DNA of 64,000 bases from positions 7,050,001 through 7,114,000 of the forward strand of contig NC_088809.1 in NCBI RefSeq assembly GCF_011386835.1, given 5' to 3'. Each line of letters starts with the position of its first letter. Position 1 is the stretch's first letter. The DNA is from Chrysemys picta bellii. Taxonomy: Eukaryota; Chordata; Testudines; Emydidae. The notes beneath the pieces were generated by a model. The model searched no databases and was not told the origin of the DNA. It saw only the letters and a program-made list of their open reading frames with translations. A program made the position numbers and the translations under genes. Shown in pieces: positions 21,500-32,755 of this stretch.

Positions 21500-22245
21500 G
21501 CCAGGGTTAGCCCTAGAGAGTACAAAGTATTTCACTTAGGAAGGAAAAATCAAATGCTCAATTCCAAAATGAGGAATAACTGGCTACGTGGTGTACTGCT
21601 GGAAAGGATCTGGGGTTATAATGGATCACAAACCGAACATGAGTTAACAATGTGATGCACTTGAAAAAAAGCTCAATGTTATTCTGGGATGCATTAACTG
21701 GAATGTCATATATAAGACACCAGGCCTGCTCTGCTTGGCACTGGTGAGGCCTCAGCTGGAGTATTGTGTCCAGTTCTGGGTGCTGCACTTTAGGAAAGAT
21801 GTGGACAAATTGGAGAGGGTCCAGAGGAGAGCAACAGAAATGATAACAGGTTTAGAAAACCTGACCTGTGAGGGAAGGTTAAGGAGACTGGGCATGTTTA
21901 GATGTGAGGAAAAAAGCGTGCGGGGAAGGAGACCTTATAAGAGTCATCAAACAATTGTTCTCTGTGTCCTTTGAAGGTAGGACAAGAAGTAATAGGCTTA
22001 ATCTGCAGCAAGGGAGACTTAGATTTGATATTAGGAAAAATATTCCAACTATAAGAGTAGCTAAACTCTGGAACAGGCTTCCAAGGGAGGTTGTGGAATC
22101 CCTATCAATGGAGGTTTTTAAGAACAGGTTGGAAAAATACCTGTCAGGGATGGTCCAAGTTTACTTGGTCCTGCCTCAGCGCAGGGGGCTAGACTAGATG
22201 ACATCTTGAGGCCCCTTCCAGCCCGACATCTCTATGATTCTATGA
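21500..22245 (+). mobile_element. CR1 LINE, 5'-truncated, carrying the end of the reverse-transcriptase ORF
   Basis: This is the clearest LINE copy in the window. It starts near 'agagtacaaagtatttcac' and ends at 22245 in the CR1 tail 'tatgattctatga'. In frame from 21735 the translation includes the CR1 words RPQLEYCVQFW and LERVQRRATEMI, the C-terminal end of the ORF2 protein after the reverse-transcriptase domain. The next part (RFDIRKNIPTIRVAKLWNRL and ...LSMEVFKNRLEKYL) continues in another frame from about 21904. The ORF is therefore frameshifted, and the copy also has stops. It cannot be functional. The gene itself is a retrotransposon polyprotein, not a host gene. Confidence 0.92.
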
Positions 22246-24344
22246 AAAGAAACCTGGTGAACTCCCAGATGGGAAAACACAGTGTTGTTAAAAACACAGT
22301 AATGTCTTCGCTTTTGCCACCTGAAGCTCCTTCTCTGGGACTCTGTCCTTTGTGACCGAGTCACTGGTATTTGTGTAATAGCCCCTCAGGAACAATTAAT
22401 ACATCTGCGGAGAATCGGGACACCTAGCAGCCAGGAAATCTTGCATGTCTGGGTCTTGCATGTCATATTTTGTGTCTGAAATGGCTTTGATGTCATACAA
22501 CCATGTGCGATGCCTCAGTACAGCCCTACTATACAAACCAAGGACAACAACAAACATCCCCGCCACTCAATCTCTTCACCGTGTGGGCAGAAACTCATAG
22601 TGTGTAACAAAATGCCTGGGCGGACAGAAAAACTGGTAGGCAGTTTAAACCTCTCCTCCTGTGGAGATGTGGCAATTTAGTGAATCATTAAGAAATAATA
22701 TGGGGTGTATCCCTCTCAACACATAATCAAACCAAAAAACTTACAGGCGTCTCAGCATAATTGGGGACTGGGGGAGGGGAGCGACCTTGTGAATCAAACC
22801 TGTTCCTTTAAAGGAGGCTCCCCTCCTCTGGTGATTGTGGTGGGGGTCTTTTTTTTTCTTCAAAAAGAGGGAGGGAAACCCTTACAGAACTAATTTAGTT
22901 AAAATTTACACTCCTCGATTTTGTGCCTCATTTTTTTTCCCCTTTCCAGTTTTGTAGCCATGATGCAGTATTGATCCAAAGATCTATAGGATCATACCAC
23001 AGCTCCAGGTGGCTGGTGGGGAATTGACTCTCGGCTTCATTTCTATCTGAATGGTGCAGAAAATAATTCCTCTTTCCCGCTTTTATTGCTTTGAACATTG
23101 CATTTCTCTCATTGTAGGATAATTAGTTGTGGTGGAAAGAAATGACCCTGTTTTCTGAGGCGGAGTAGAACAGAACAATTCAGGAGGTGTGTAGGGAGAA
23201 GGCAACTTGCTCACTGCAGTTTGTGTTTGGCGCTACCGGGTTGAGCTGAATATGTTAAAAGGATCTTCAAATTGGGGTTCAAATGGGGACAATGGGGTGG
23301 ATGCTGTAATCAGTTACAACCTCTCTTGGTCCCTATAATGCAAGTTCCTTATCTGACTGTGTTAACTTTCTGCACTAGTGTGAGCCCAGTCCAGGTGAGC
23401 ATGGTCTGTTCTAGGTATCCATGCAAAGCTTTAAAAAACATGTGGTAAGATGGCCACAGAAGGAAACAATACATGGGGCTAGATACACCCCTGTGTCACA
23501 AAAGATTTCACCTTCCTGGCCAGAGTGGGATGTTGTTGGTGATGGAAGGTCAACGGGGTTCTGTGTGGGTGCATGAAGTGCCTTAGTTTTCACTGTTGCC
23601 ACCATTAGACTCCCAGTGGCAGAAATTTAATTAAATCAGCACATTCCATGGTTACAACCTGGTCATGCTAGTCATGTTGCAATCCGCCTGGTGCAGGGGA
23701 GGGGAGTTGGTAGGTGTTTATTAGTAGTGTAGTCTCCCCCCAAGGTAACTTTCCATCAACTGGGGTCATTTTGCTCTGATTTATATGTTGACCAGAAACG
23801 GGGTAAAACAGGTTAATTTGACCAATTGCTGCTTTTAAAAAAGACCTATCTGTCCTGTATTTAGAGGGCAGCCATTAATTTGAAATCTGCATCTTTCTGA
23901 AAGTTTTATATAGTTACAAGTAACACTTAGGATAACTGAAAGTGGAAAAATTAGTGAGTTTTTCTTTAATTTTCTCTATTTCCCATCCACTTTGTTTAAT
24001 CTGTATGTGGGAGAGCCCTTGGTAAGGTCAGTTTCACTTTTCCCCTGCATAGTCCATCTGAAAACCCCTGTAGGAGAATCAGCAAGGTAGCAAAAAAAAA
24101 CCTTATCCTGGCAGAGGGATGTTTTTAGAGGTGTTATTCCTAAAAATTCAGGACATACTATTTTAAATGGGGATTGATTAGAAAATATATTTTCTTTTAA
24201 TTTAAAAAACATTCCAGTTGACTGGAATAATAATGTTCTCCAAATTATTACCAAAGTGTCATTTAAAAAAAAATCATACATAGAGCAAAAGAGATTCCTT
24301 GACTTCTGTTTCATATCTCAGGTTGCTTGGTTTTATATTTTTGG
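22246..24344. other. Non-coding, no feature recognised
   Basis: No gene and no nameable repeat. The T/G-rich stretch at 22760-22870 is low-complexity. The minus-strand frame 23976-24314 (112 codons) has no domain resemblance. Confidence 0.4.
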
Positions 24345-24515
24345 ACCATGAGAGCGGCTATACTGGGTCAGAGTAATGGTCCATCTAGCCCTGTCCATCT
24401 AGTATCCTGTCTTTTGAGTAGTTAGTGCCAAATCCTTCAGAGGAAATGAACAGACCAAGCCATTTCAGATGATCCATCCCTTGTGGTCCAGTCCCAGCTT
24501 CAGGCAGTTGGAAGT
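24345..24515 (-). mobile_element. CR1 LINE 3' end, reverse orientation
   Basis: The plus strand reads 'gagagcggctatactgggtc', 'agtaatggtccatctagccc', 'tagtatcctgtctttt', 'ccaaatccttcagaggaaatgaacag' and 'ccagcttcaggcagttggaag'. This is the complement of the CR1 ending '...gggctagatggaccattactctgacccagtatagcc'. It is longer than the copy at 8571 and belongs to the same subfamily. Confidence 0.8.
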
Positions 24516-24595
24516 GTAGACACCTCTCTTTTTTTAAATCCTGGACATGGCTGCTGGGTTTTCTCCTTCCCCCTCAACTCCTCCCCTCCAAATAA

Positions 24596-24607
24596 CCCCC
24601 CCCCCCC
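24596..24607. repeat. Poly(C) tract
   Basis: A run of 12 cytosines, within a C-rich stretch of about 50 bp. Confidence 0.95.
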
Positions 24608-26327
24608 AACAAACAGCTCAATGATTGTGAAGAGTAAATGAAATGATGGCCTATATTGGATTTTAAGCCTGAACATAGTTCATTCAATTTGCGGTATGAA
24701 TTTAATAAATCAGAGAAGTATTTTTTCTGGCAGAGAGGTAAGCTGCCAAGTTCATGAACTTGGAAACCTCAAATCACACTTTTGATATTATATCCCACTC
24801 CCAGTTTTAAACAGGCTTCTCTCCTCTTAAAGCGGGGGTGGTGGTGGAGAGAAATACAGTAGCTTGCCAAGAAAACAGCACTATCTTTTTCATCAATCAT
24901 AAAAGGAAAGAATCAAAAAGGTTTCAACAATTAGGACAGTATTATCAAGCTGACAAATATGGGTCATGAAAAAATACTGTTAGTATAATAAGGTTAGCAT
25001 AAGGGGTACAAATCTTGAGAACTCCCTGCCAGTGCCAGTTTCTCAGCCTGTGCTGTGAAGGAAAGGAAGGCTAAACTACACTGGGGCAGTGTAGCACCTG
25101 GAACGAAGAACAACATAGAAAGGTCCATCTAACTGCACCAACTTGGCCAAATGGTTCTAGAAGCAGAGGTCTCCTCTCAGGAGAATGTGGCGTTTACTTC
25201 TCCAACACAGAATCAACACTTCAACTTCTTGGTGTGATTTTTAGTCCTGGCATTTAACATGATGCCCACATTTTTTCCATCTTCTAATACCACTGCTGCC
25301 CACCAAGAACTTCCCATCCCATCCAGGTTTCTGACTTGTCAAGTCTCTATCGGGCGATCCTCTCTTTAGCACTCAGACTTGGGGCTATTTAAGCATTTAT
25401 AGAAATGTGTGTTTTGAAACACAATGCAATTCTCGCTATAGGATTTGCATTCTGTCAATGACAAGTGGAGCAAATGTTGACAGTGCATCTCGAAGACGCC
25501 AATTACCATTGCTCTTGTTCATTCAGGGTGAAATTTATCCCTGTGAATTTAAGGTAAATATTAAGCCTGTGAACTACTTAAACAGCAGGGCTTCAGTAGT
25601 GTGTAGAACTTGTGCAGGAACTCTGCATTCAGTTTTCACCACTAGGGGTACTGGCAGGATAAAGCATAGATCTTAGAAAATCATGGGAACTTTATCATGG
25701 TTTGTTTCCCAGTGTTCTGATCTCACTGACTCTAACCCAGTGATTGAAGCAGCACATGAAAATCTTATGTGCAAAGTATGTTCTTTTAAGAGGTCTGTGC
25801 ACCTTGACAAATCATGTGTCAAACAATTTTGTAGACCCCTGGATGACTTGTAATTGTAACCCTCCCAGGGACAATGCTTGGTGCTTCTGCCGAGTCATTT
25901 CTGCTAATTCAGTTGTTTTCATTCCACGGTTCAAGTGTGTGGATTCCGCGCTGCCAGACTTGCATGGACAGCGGCTGTCTTTGAAAACTGCAGAGCTGTT
26001 CCTGCAGGTCCCAGTCAGGGTCTGCAGGTTCTTGCTGGGCATCTCCATTACAATGCATTGTCCCAACCAGCAGGACCCTGCTGGAATGGCTTTGCATTCT
26101 TCAATCATAGCCAACTGTACACCTATTCCTGTGGATGGTTTCTGCTGTGTTCTGAACCACTGACAGCTCCAGGCAATTTAATAGAAGGAGAAACATCCCT
26201 GTGCAAGGCATCCAGGAAATGTGAACTCAAGCCAGTTAAAGGTGAAGACCAAATTCTCCAGCTTTGTTTGCTGTCCCATGGCTGAACTACCTCCAGTGCC
26301 TGCTTTAACTAGACTTGCGGAATCAGA
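24608..26327. other. Non-coding, no feature recognised
   Basis: Overlapping frames on both strands at about 25744-26163 (139 codons plus, 100 codons minus) are mutually antisense and have no recognised domain. No repeat ends were seen. Confidence 0.4.
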
Positions 26328-26560
26328 GGCCTCGGCTACACTGGGAATTTCAGCTGCCCATGTAGTTGCACCAGAGCAAACCCTGAGTGTGGATAGGCAA
26401 AGCTGCTATCGGCTGTGATTGTATCAGTGCAGCTTAGCCATGCTTGAAACCTGGGCGAGCCAAACTCACGCAAATTGTGGTTTAGAGCCGTTCTGCCTGC
26501 CTACAGTAGGGGTTTACAATGAGGGCAGTAACTGGGCAAATCCTAGTGGAGACAAGGCCA
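26328..26560. mobile_element. MITE with GGCCTTGTCTACACT-type terminal repeats
   Basis: The left end reads GGCCTCGGCTACACTGGGA, and the right end is the complement of GGCCTTGTCTCCACTAGGA, so the inverted termini agree in most positions. The interior lacks any coding frame of note. Related elements in sauropsids have the same 'cttgtctacac' ends; a divergent relative is at 55127-55303. A target duplication is not evident. Confidence 0.6.
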
Positions 26561-27234
26561 TATGGATGGATTCTCCTCTCTCTGACACCGGTTTTACAAC
26601 TAAGTGTAACCATTGGTGTAAAGCAGGCGTCTGCTGACACCAGTGAAAGTATCAAGGCCTTGATCTATCTTGAAGTTCAGGGCTGGGTGAATTTGTAGAT
26701 GTCTATAAACACAAGAGATGATAAATGTTAAATCTGCTAGCAAGAAAACTTCAGCCACCAGCTTTCTGATAGGAGTGAGAAACTAACCCTTGCATCTTTA
26801 TAAGATGGTAAGAAAATCCATGAGAAGAAGGGTTGAAATACCGAAATTCTTCTCCCTCCGATCTCCTGGTTGAATAAAACATCCATGAAATGTAAATAGG
26901 AAGCTTGCAAGTTTGCTTTTATGGTATTATTTTGCTCTGGGAATCTCTCTCCAGTAGAAGAATCTCTTACCACAATAAGAATTTAGAGCATTCACATTAG
27001 CCTTTTTTTAGGCCTTGTCTTCTGCCAAGATGATGCTGAGCTTTTAGTCTCAGGATCCATTGGAAGAAAATGGTGTTTGTAATTATTCCCCTCCTCCCCA
27101 GTCTTCTTGTTTGGATTAGATTCTATGAATAAGTTTGGTTTGAGAGGAAGAGAAAACTGAGCCTTATAGGACTAAGTCACAGCAGGCTTATAAAAGTGTT
27201 TACTTTAGCCAATGACAATTCAGTATGTAAAACA
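26561..27234. other. Non-coding, one foldback relic
   Basis: At 26581-26650 'gacaccggttttacaactaagtgtaacc' and 'attggtgtaaagcaggcgtctgctgacaccag' look like a degenerate foldback. Otherwise nothing recognised. Confidence 0.35.
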
Positions 27235-27425
27235 CTTGCATAGAACCCACTCAGACTTAAGTATTCAGGTTGTTGGCATATCTGGGAACACAAAGAACCT
27301 TGAGTAACTGACCCTGCTTGGGCTAGCAGTGAGGTTTGAACCCAAGATCCAAAAACATGAGCTTCAGCCATTTGAGCTAAAGGATTCAGGCCTGTAGTTG
27401 GAATCCGTAACAGCATCAGCCTCTA
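27235..27425 (-). mobile_element. tRNA-derived SINE, reverse orientation, with A and B boxes
   Basis: Read on the minus strand, an A-box region (CCTTTAGCTCAAATGGCT, complement of 27366-27383) is followed 20-odd bases later by 'catgtttttggatcttgg' and a near-perfect B box GGGTTCAAACC (complement of 27333-27343). The spacing is that of a tRNA gene. The rest of the element (27235-27332) is the body. It is probably of the same broad family as 14815 and 41338. Confidence 0.7.
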
Positions 27426-29317
27426 GATAGGCCCATGGAAGCCAGTGACCTTTCAGCCCCACTTCAGTCCACCCAAAACAGCTGCCCATATCCATAACAG
27501 CAACATCTACAAACACAGGAAGGGGGTCCTCAGATTTGTTCGGGGAAAAGGAGTAAAAAGAGTGTGTGTGGGGTGATGGTGTACTCTCCTGCCCCCCAGC
27601 CCCCACCTTTGTGGTTTGTCTTAATATAGACACAATAATGGCAGGTCTTCTATAAATATCTTATGGTAAATGGATAGAAGCCAGTCCGTCTTGAGCTTCC
27701 AAGTCCTATTGCATGAGGCTTCACTTCTCACCCCTGCAAGTCCAACCACGGGGTTTGCTTCATGAACCCCTTGGCAGGGTTCCAACAGCCCCCTTGTTCA
27801 AATCTCCCAAACCATTTTTACTTCCATTAAAAATTAGGAGCCAAACAGAGCTATTCTCTCCGTCGAGCTAGTAAACTTCTGGGAAATCTTCTGCAAGCCT
27901 ATCCCTTTAAAAGGCTTCTAGGCAAAAAAACTGGATTCATCTGTCACTCATGTTCACAATCTATCCAGGCAACTCATCCATGCCCCTACAGGTAGCTAGT
28001 TATCCCAACAGGAATTTCATATTCTAGTCTGAATCCTTGAACACAAATTGGTTCAACCCTATGGGTCTGCCTTGATTAGGGTCTGCTGACACAGATGTCC
28101 ACAGCATGTGTTCCAAAAAAAGCTTCTTCAAATAACTGCTTGTTCCCCCAAAGGGAGCAAAGGTTGAGATGCTCCCTCCAGATCTTTTGCTAGGCTGAGC
28201 AAAGCTTCTGGAAAGTTTAATCCCCTAACCTTTCCTTGGTAGGTTAAATTTAATATATAGATAAAACTGAACTTGTGGACTCATTCCCATTCTTAACAGA
28301 ATATAGGTGCATCATGTCTTTATTTTGAGAGGACCCTTGAAATCGAAGGCGGACCCTCCCTTTCTAAGTGAGACATACACCGGGGTTTTGGTTGCCCTGT
28401 CAGTAGGTAAAGCCCAGAACATACCAATATACTTCTGCAAATGTCTAACGTTGACATCTTTCACCAACTCTTGTTGTGGATTCCTTCCCCAGGATGAACA
28501 AAATCCTCTTGTGATGTGGCCTCTGAGCACCATTATAATTAAAAGAATTAAAATTCAATTTGATCTGTTGTCATTACACAATGCAAAGTTCAACGCGGCT
28601 GAAGGTTGACTGTATTGATTCTATATCAGGTACTCCATGGAAATAAGTTACCTTGACACACACTTGGTATTGGCTGTGGAGGCACCAATGCACCCGCTGA
28701 CAAGCTCCTTTCCCCTCCTCCCCCCACACCCTTTTATCGTTGGCAGCTCTATTCACAAAGAGAAGCGCTGCCAGTGTTTCCACCAGAAACCTTATTTTTC
28801 CGGGTTGTTTCAGGCAGCTATGGAGCACTTTTCAGCCTCCGGGGGCGGGGAATGATTTTTCAATGGCGTAATTGTCTTTAGGGGCCCAACTCTCGATGAC
28901 TTTTAATGGGAGTTGGGATCCCTGTCTGCTCTGTGCCTTGACACTTCTCTTTCAAGGCGTATATTTTTTTCCTCCAGATTTGTATTGATATTGGTCTCAA
29001 CGTGATATTTTAAAAATCAGAGTGGCCCACAAGAGATTGCATTAGAAGCCAAACAAACAAACCCATATCTTCAAATGCCTTGCGAACTGGCGTAATCCAA
29101 GCAGCTGACACTCAGGTCAGCTACTCTCATTGTACAATACCTTTTTGGTGACTTTTTTTTATTTTTTGTAGTACTGTCCATATTTCATAGTATAGTGGCT
29201 GTATTCCATGCTAAAAATGTTCTACGTGTTAATGTGATATTAAGGTTGTTCAGTTAAACACACATGACAGGAAATGCTAATGTAGTGTTCTGATGAAGCT
29301 GGAAATCCACACTGAGG
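27426..29317. other. Non-coding, possible retroelement relics
   Basis: The stretch 27700-28250 ('ccttggcagggttccaacagccccc', 'aaagggagcaaaggttgag') has the look of retroelement-derived sequence but cannot be assigned. Near 28885 the phrase 'ggggcccaactctcgatgacttttaatgggagttgggatcc' is a short foldback (GGGCCCAACTC / GAGTTGGGATCC). A 100-codon frame (28307-28609) is unsupported. Confidence 0.35.
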
Positions 29318-29500
29318 GGTAGCGTGGCCTACTGGATGAAGCACTGAAGTGGGAATTGAGAGATGTGGGATTTATTCCTGGCTCAGCTGGTTCACCTTTC
29401 TGTGTTGCTTTCCTCTCCTAGCCTGTTTGTCTCGTTTATAGAGGCTGTCAGGTCTTTGGGGCAGAGTCTCTCGCTTTGTGTTTCTACATAGCCTGACCTC
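29318..29500 (+). mobile_element. MIR/CORE-like SINE, head plus tail
   Basis: The head 'gtagcgtggcctactggatgaagcactga' retains tRNA-like promoter texture. It is followed by 'tgtgggatttattcctggctc', 'ttcacctttctgtg', then the tail 'gtttatagaggctgtcaggtctttggggcagag'. The middle is shortened. Head and tail in one unit show the MIR body and the L2-like tail belong to one SINE. Confidence 0.65.
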
Positions 29501-29839
29501 AGTCGAAGACTCCAGAAGGAACGAATAATAATCACCACAGATGAGAGAAATAGGAAAGAAGAAAGCCAGTGTGTAGGCGGATGGGGAATTCCTGAATGAG
29601 GAGAGCTGCTTCTGCAAGAGTGAGCCTCAACTGCCGTTATTGTTGGTGGATATTGAGAGCACTCAGCATGTGCTAGGAGGTGTTGAGTTCCTTTCAGAGT
29701 TGGACCGTATCTTGGAAACAGCTGATCCTACTCAAAGCGTACATTGGGGCCTAAAACCAGCAGAAGGTGGTGTGTGGTGAGGGTTGGTTTTCTCCAAATG
29801 CATTAAATTTCCTAATTTATTGATTCTATAATCTCAGAG

Positions 29840-30250
29840 TTGGGTCTTGATCCTGCAAACTCTTGTGCACTCAATTTGACTCATGAGTAGTGCCTTAGGC
29901 TTAGGGTCAGATTCGTAAAGGTATTTAGGTGCCTAAAGATGCAGATGGGTGTGTGATTTCCCCCAGTGTGACTTTTTTTTCCCCCCTGACCCCTAAAGTG
30001 CCTAATTCGAATGGGTTTCAATGGGAGTTGCACATGTTGTTTATGAAAATCCCACTACACAACTATTTGCATCTCCAGAAGCATAAATATCTTAAATGTG
30101 GGCCATTAGCGTTTACCACTATGAGTAGTTCCATCCAGATTCCTGATTCAGGAAAGCATTTAAGCATTCCTATTCAATATGCCACTTAGGCACGTACTTA
30201 AAGTTAAGCACATGTTTAACTCGCCAAGAATGTGTTCACATACTGTCCTG
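29840..30250. repeat. Cluster of foldback repeats
   Basis: Three foldback pieces lie side by side: 'gggtcttgatcctgcaaactcttgtgcactc' (about 29840), 'gggtcagattcgtaaaggtatttaggtgcctaa' with core 'gggtttcaatgggagttgcac' (29900-30060), and 'caggaaagcatttaagcattcc' with 'cacgtacttaaagttaagcacatg' and 'tgtcctgaactgggct' (30125-30255). The middle one is related to the inner palindrome at 18871-18960. A T-run splits it. Confidence 0.55.
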
Positions 30251-30469
30251 AACTGGGCTGTTTTCTTCAACCGGGCCTATGCTTGGCAGCAAGTATTTGA
30301 AGCATGATGCCTTCAGTGACAGTCCCTTAAACAGAATATTGGGGGCACACTGGTCTTTTACCCTCAATAGTGTACTCAGTCCTTTTTGACCTATTTCTTC
30401 TTCCTTTAAGAAAAATAATGGAGGGAAGGGGGAAATGCCTGTATTTGTGGTGTTGACAGACGTATTTAA

Positions 30470-30630
30470 CTGCCTGAGAAGACTTTGTTTTCATTTTTAG
30501 AGACTGCTGCTCAGCATATCATTACCTAATTAGCAAGGAGTATGGCAAGCTGCTAATTAATCACATATCACATTTGTTTAATGCCTAAGAGAATTTTTAA
30601 AGGCAAATATTGGTGTGATAAGATATTCCC
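30470..30630. promoter_or_regulatory. Candidate conserved non-coding block with two TAATTA sites
   Basis: A unique stretch with the homeodomain-type words 'cctaattagcaagg' (30525-30538) and 'gctaattaatcac' (30552-30564), a 'tcagcatatcattac' phrase and an AT-rich 3' side. No repeat hallmark. This is one of the stronger regulatory-looking blocks in the window; function is inferred only. Confidence 0.35.
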
Positions 30631-30649
30631 TGAAAAGTTTGGGGTTTTT

Positions 30650-30663
30650 GGGGGGGGGGGGGG
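30650..30663. repeat. Poly(G) tract
   Basis: A run of 14 guanines followed by 'aggggga', preceded by 'ggggtttttg'. It may be unstable or form quadruplex structure, and is a place where assembly length errors are likely. Confidence 0.95.
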
Positions 30664-31694
30664 AGGGGGATTAGGCACATGATTTTCTGTCCTTTATCTG
30701 TTAGAAGCTTAGAAGTCTTGCACTCCTCCACATGGCAAAGTCACTACAGAGGTTAAATAAAAAGCAGAATGAATTTCATGTGACAGAACTGGCATTAATG
30801 AATAATAATCTTACTTTTTTTAATATAATGGAAAAGGCTTGGTAAGGTTAATAAGCTAGAAGAACCCCTGTGTACTGAATCAGTGATGATAAGAGAACAA
30901 AAACTACACATTTACTAAAATAATTTTTAAAAAAAATAACATTGACTTTCCACACCTAGTGGAGACCAAATTTTCACTTGCTTGCATGCCTGCTCTCCCG
31001 GCATGCTAGGACCTGTCACCGTTCCGGCTCTCACCAGGACAGTGTGACTTTGATTTTTGACTGCTGGGCAATCTTTTTCATCAGATGGAGTTGGATCGTA
31101 AGGTGGAAATTAGGTGTCCCTACAACTTCCCACTCCTTCAGCTCACATGAAAATTTTGTGTCGAGGACATGTAGCCACTTCCTACTGGCCCCACTGCATG
31201 AAGCTTTGATTAGCAATTATTTCTGAGATATTAAAAAACACAATAGAGGTTGCAGGACTCTGGCTTTTCCCTGATGGTTATTAAGGGACAGGAAGACTAC
31301 AGTGACAATTCAATAATTTATTTCTTCAGCTCAGTACGTAAATTGCTTGCATAGCCCTGGGGATGATCATGCATGTGCGCACACACAAAATGTTTACATG
31401 TGTTACTTTGTCCTCATTTGAATGGTATTAGCTGGATGTCTCTCTTTTTTTAAATTTTCTCTTTGTGGGGATGGGGTGGGATAGAGCAAAATGTGTATAT
31501 GCACTTTGTTCTATCATCACTACCGTGCTGTGGTTCTTGTTCTTAGTAGTCTGTTTTCCCACCCTCATCTTAATACTGAATTATTCCTGCTTTCCGATAA
31601 TGTGCATTGAGATGACACAACTTAGAGAGACTTTTAGGTTTATGGGAGGGATAACGCACTTTGGGCACTATTGAATAATCAGTGGTACAAAAAT
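30664..31694. other. Non-coding, no feature recognised
   Basis: No gene or nameable repeat. Short frames on both strands over 30978-31226 overlap and have no family resemblance. Confidence 0.45.
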
Positions 31695-31800
31695 TAACCT
31701 CTGAATCTAGGGCCTGAGTCTCTAAGGTGCAGAATGAGCTCACCCCCATTGAACTTGTGGGAGTTGATGGCACTAATCAAAGTGAGTTAGTACCTTTCAG
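31695..31800. repeat. Foldback repeat relic
   Basis: 'ctagggcctgagtctctaaggtgc' and 'agtacctttcaggatccgagtctag' flank 'cacccccattgaacttgtgggagt'. The arms are weak but the core is clear. Confidence 0.4.
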
Positions 31801-31869
31801 GATCCGAGTCTAGTACCTTGGATCAGTCCCATATTGGGAATTGAAATATAGGCCTTGCTCCTGTAAGCA

Positions 31870-32162
31870 CTTAGCCAGGTCTGCCAGACAGCAATTCTGG
31901 GCCCCAGGGCAGAACAGTCCATGGGCCTCTTAGAAAGGATGGCTGAGGTTTACATGGTCCGCCTGACATTTGGGCGGTGCTGCCGGCTGAGCTGGGTGGT
32001 GCTGAGCTGCTGGGTGCAGGCGTCCGGCATGGCCAGGGCTTCCACGTGCCCGCCTGGCTGCCTTTGCCGCTGCCGGTACGGTACCACCCTGCGTGCACCT
32101 AGGAGCCCTGCAGCCCGCCTGGGCGATTGCCCCCTTGGTCCCCGTTGGCGGGCCTGTCCTTA
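31870..32162. other. GC-rich patch, possible repeat
   Basis: This short stretch is clearly more GC- and CpG-rich than its surroundings (words such as 'gcggtgctgccggctgagctggg', 'gcctttgccgctgccgg', 'gggcgattgcccccttgg'). Two overlapping antisense frames (80 and 75 codons) follow from that. I suspect an interspersed GC-rich repeat of turtles rather than a promoter island, because it is short and has no gene beside it. Confidence 0.35.
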
Positions 32163-32184
32163 GCGTTGTGCGTATGTGAGTAGT

Positions 32185-32320
32185 CTCATTGGCTGACTAA
32201 GGATTTGGGACCCAGCTGTGTAAACACTTGCACACCTGTTCAATATTGCACAGGTGAGTATCTCATTTGAAGTCAGTGGAACGGCTCCCGTGTGCAAAGT
32301 ACGTATTTAAGTGTCTGCAT
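32185..32320. repeat. Foldback repeat
   Basis: The left arm 'tgtgtaaacacttgcacacctg' and right arm 'gtgtgcaaagtacgtatttaagtgtctgca' flank 'cacaggtgagtatctcatttgaagtcagtggaac'. It is related to the 'cttaaagttaagcac' group. Confidence 0.5.
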
Positions 32321-32639
32321 TTTCCATACAGTGACATCACCTCAATGCAAACAAATCTCCAAAGGTGGGAAGTCTTGTGCCTTGATCTTTTCATTTTTAT
32401 GTTTCAAACGTTCTGGTGGCTGGGCTCAATGTTTGAGCCCCAATGTGCTTGTGCACAGGTTCTTGTAAAACATTTTTTTTAAATAAGCGGCAAGGGGCTG
32501 TGCCAGGTACTCCAAAGCTCTGAATTAACAACCCCAAATGAGCTTTTGCTTTGTTCATTGAAGCGATCAAAGATTGAAAACGACTTTTAAAATCAAGACT
32601 TTTGTGCACATAACAATCCATGAAATTATTAGAGAGTAA

Positions 32640-32755
32640 AAGTCTGAGGCAGTGGTGGGCAGGGACCATCTCCCTGTTCTGGGTTTGTACAGCACCTACC
32701 ATGATGGGCCCTGGTCCACACCTGGAGCTCCTAACCATTGCTGTAATAGACTTTT
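32640..32755 (+). mobile_element. L2/MIR-type 3' tail
   Basis: 'gggcagggaccatctccctgttctgggtttgtacagcacctaccatgatgggccctgg' followed by 'ctggagctcctaaccattgctgtaatag' is the same tail as at 14335 and 53265. The head was lost. Confidence 0.7.

Noticed and set aside
25744..26163. Opposed frames of 139 (plus) and 100 (minus) codons
   Set aside because: Mutually antisense over most of their length; neither has a recognised motif.
27333..27383. Possible functional tRNA gene on the minus strand
   Set aside because: The A and B boxes are present, but no complete cloverleaf can be drawn by eye and the sequence continues as a SINE body.
31870..32162. CpG island or promoter
   Set aside because: Too short and isolated, with no nearby gene; the wording looks like a GC-rich repeat.
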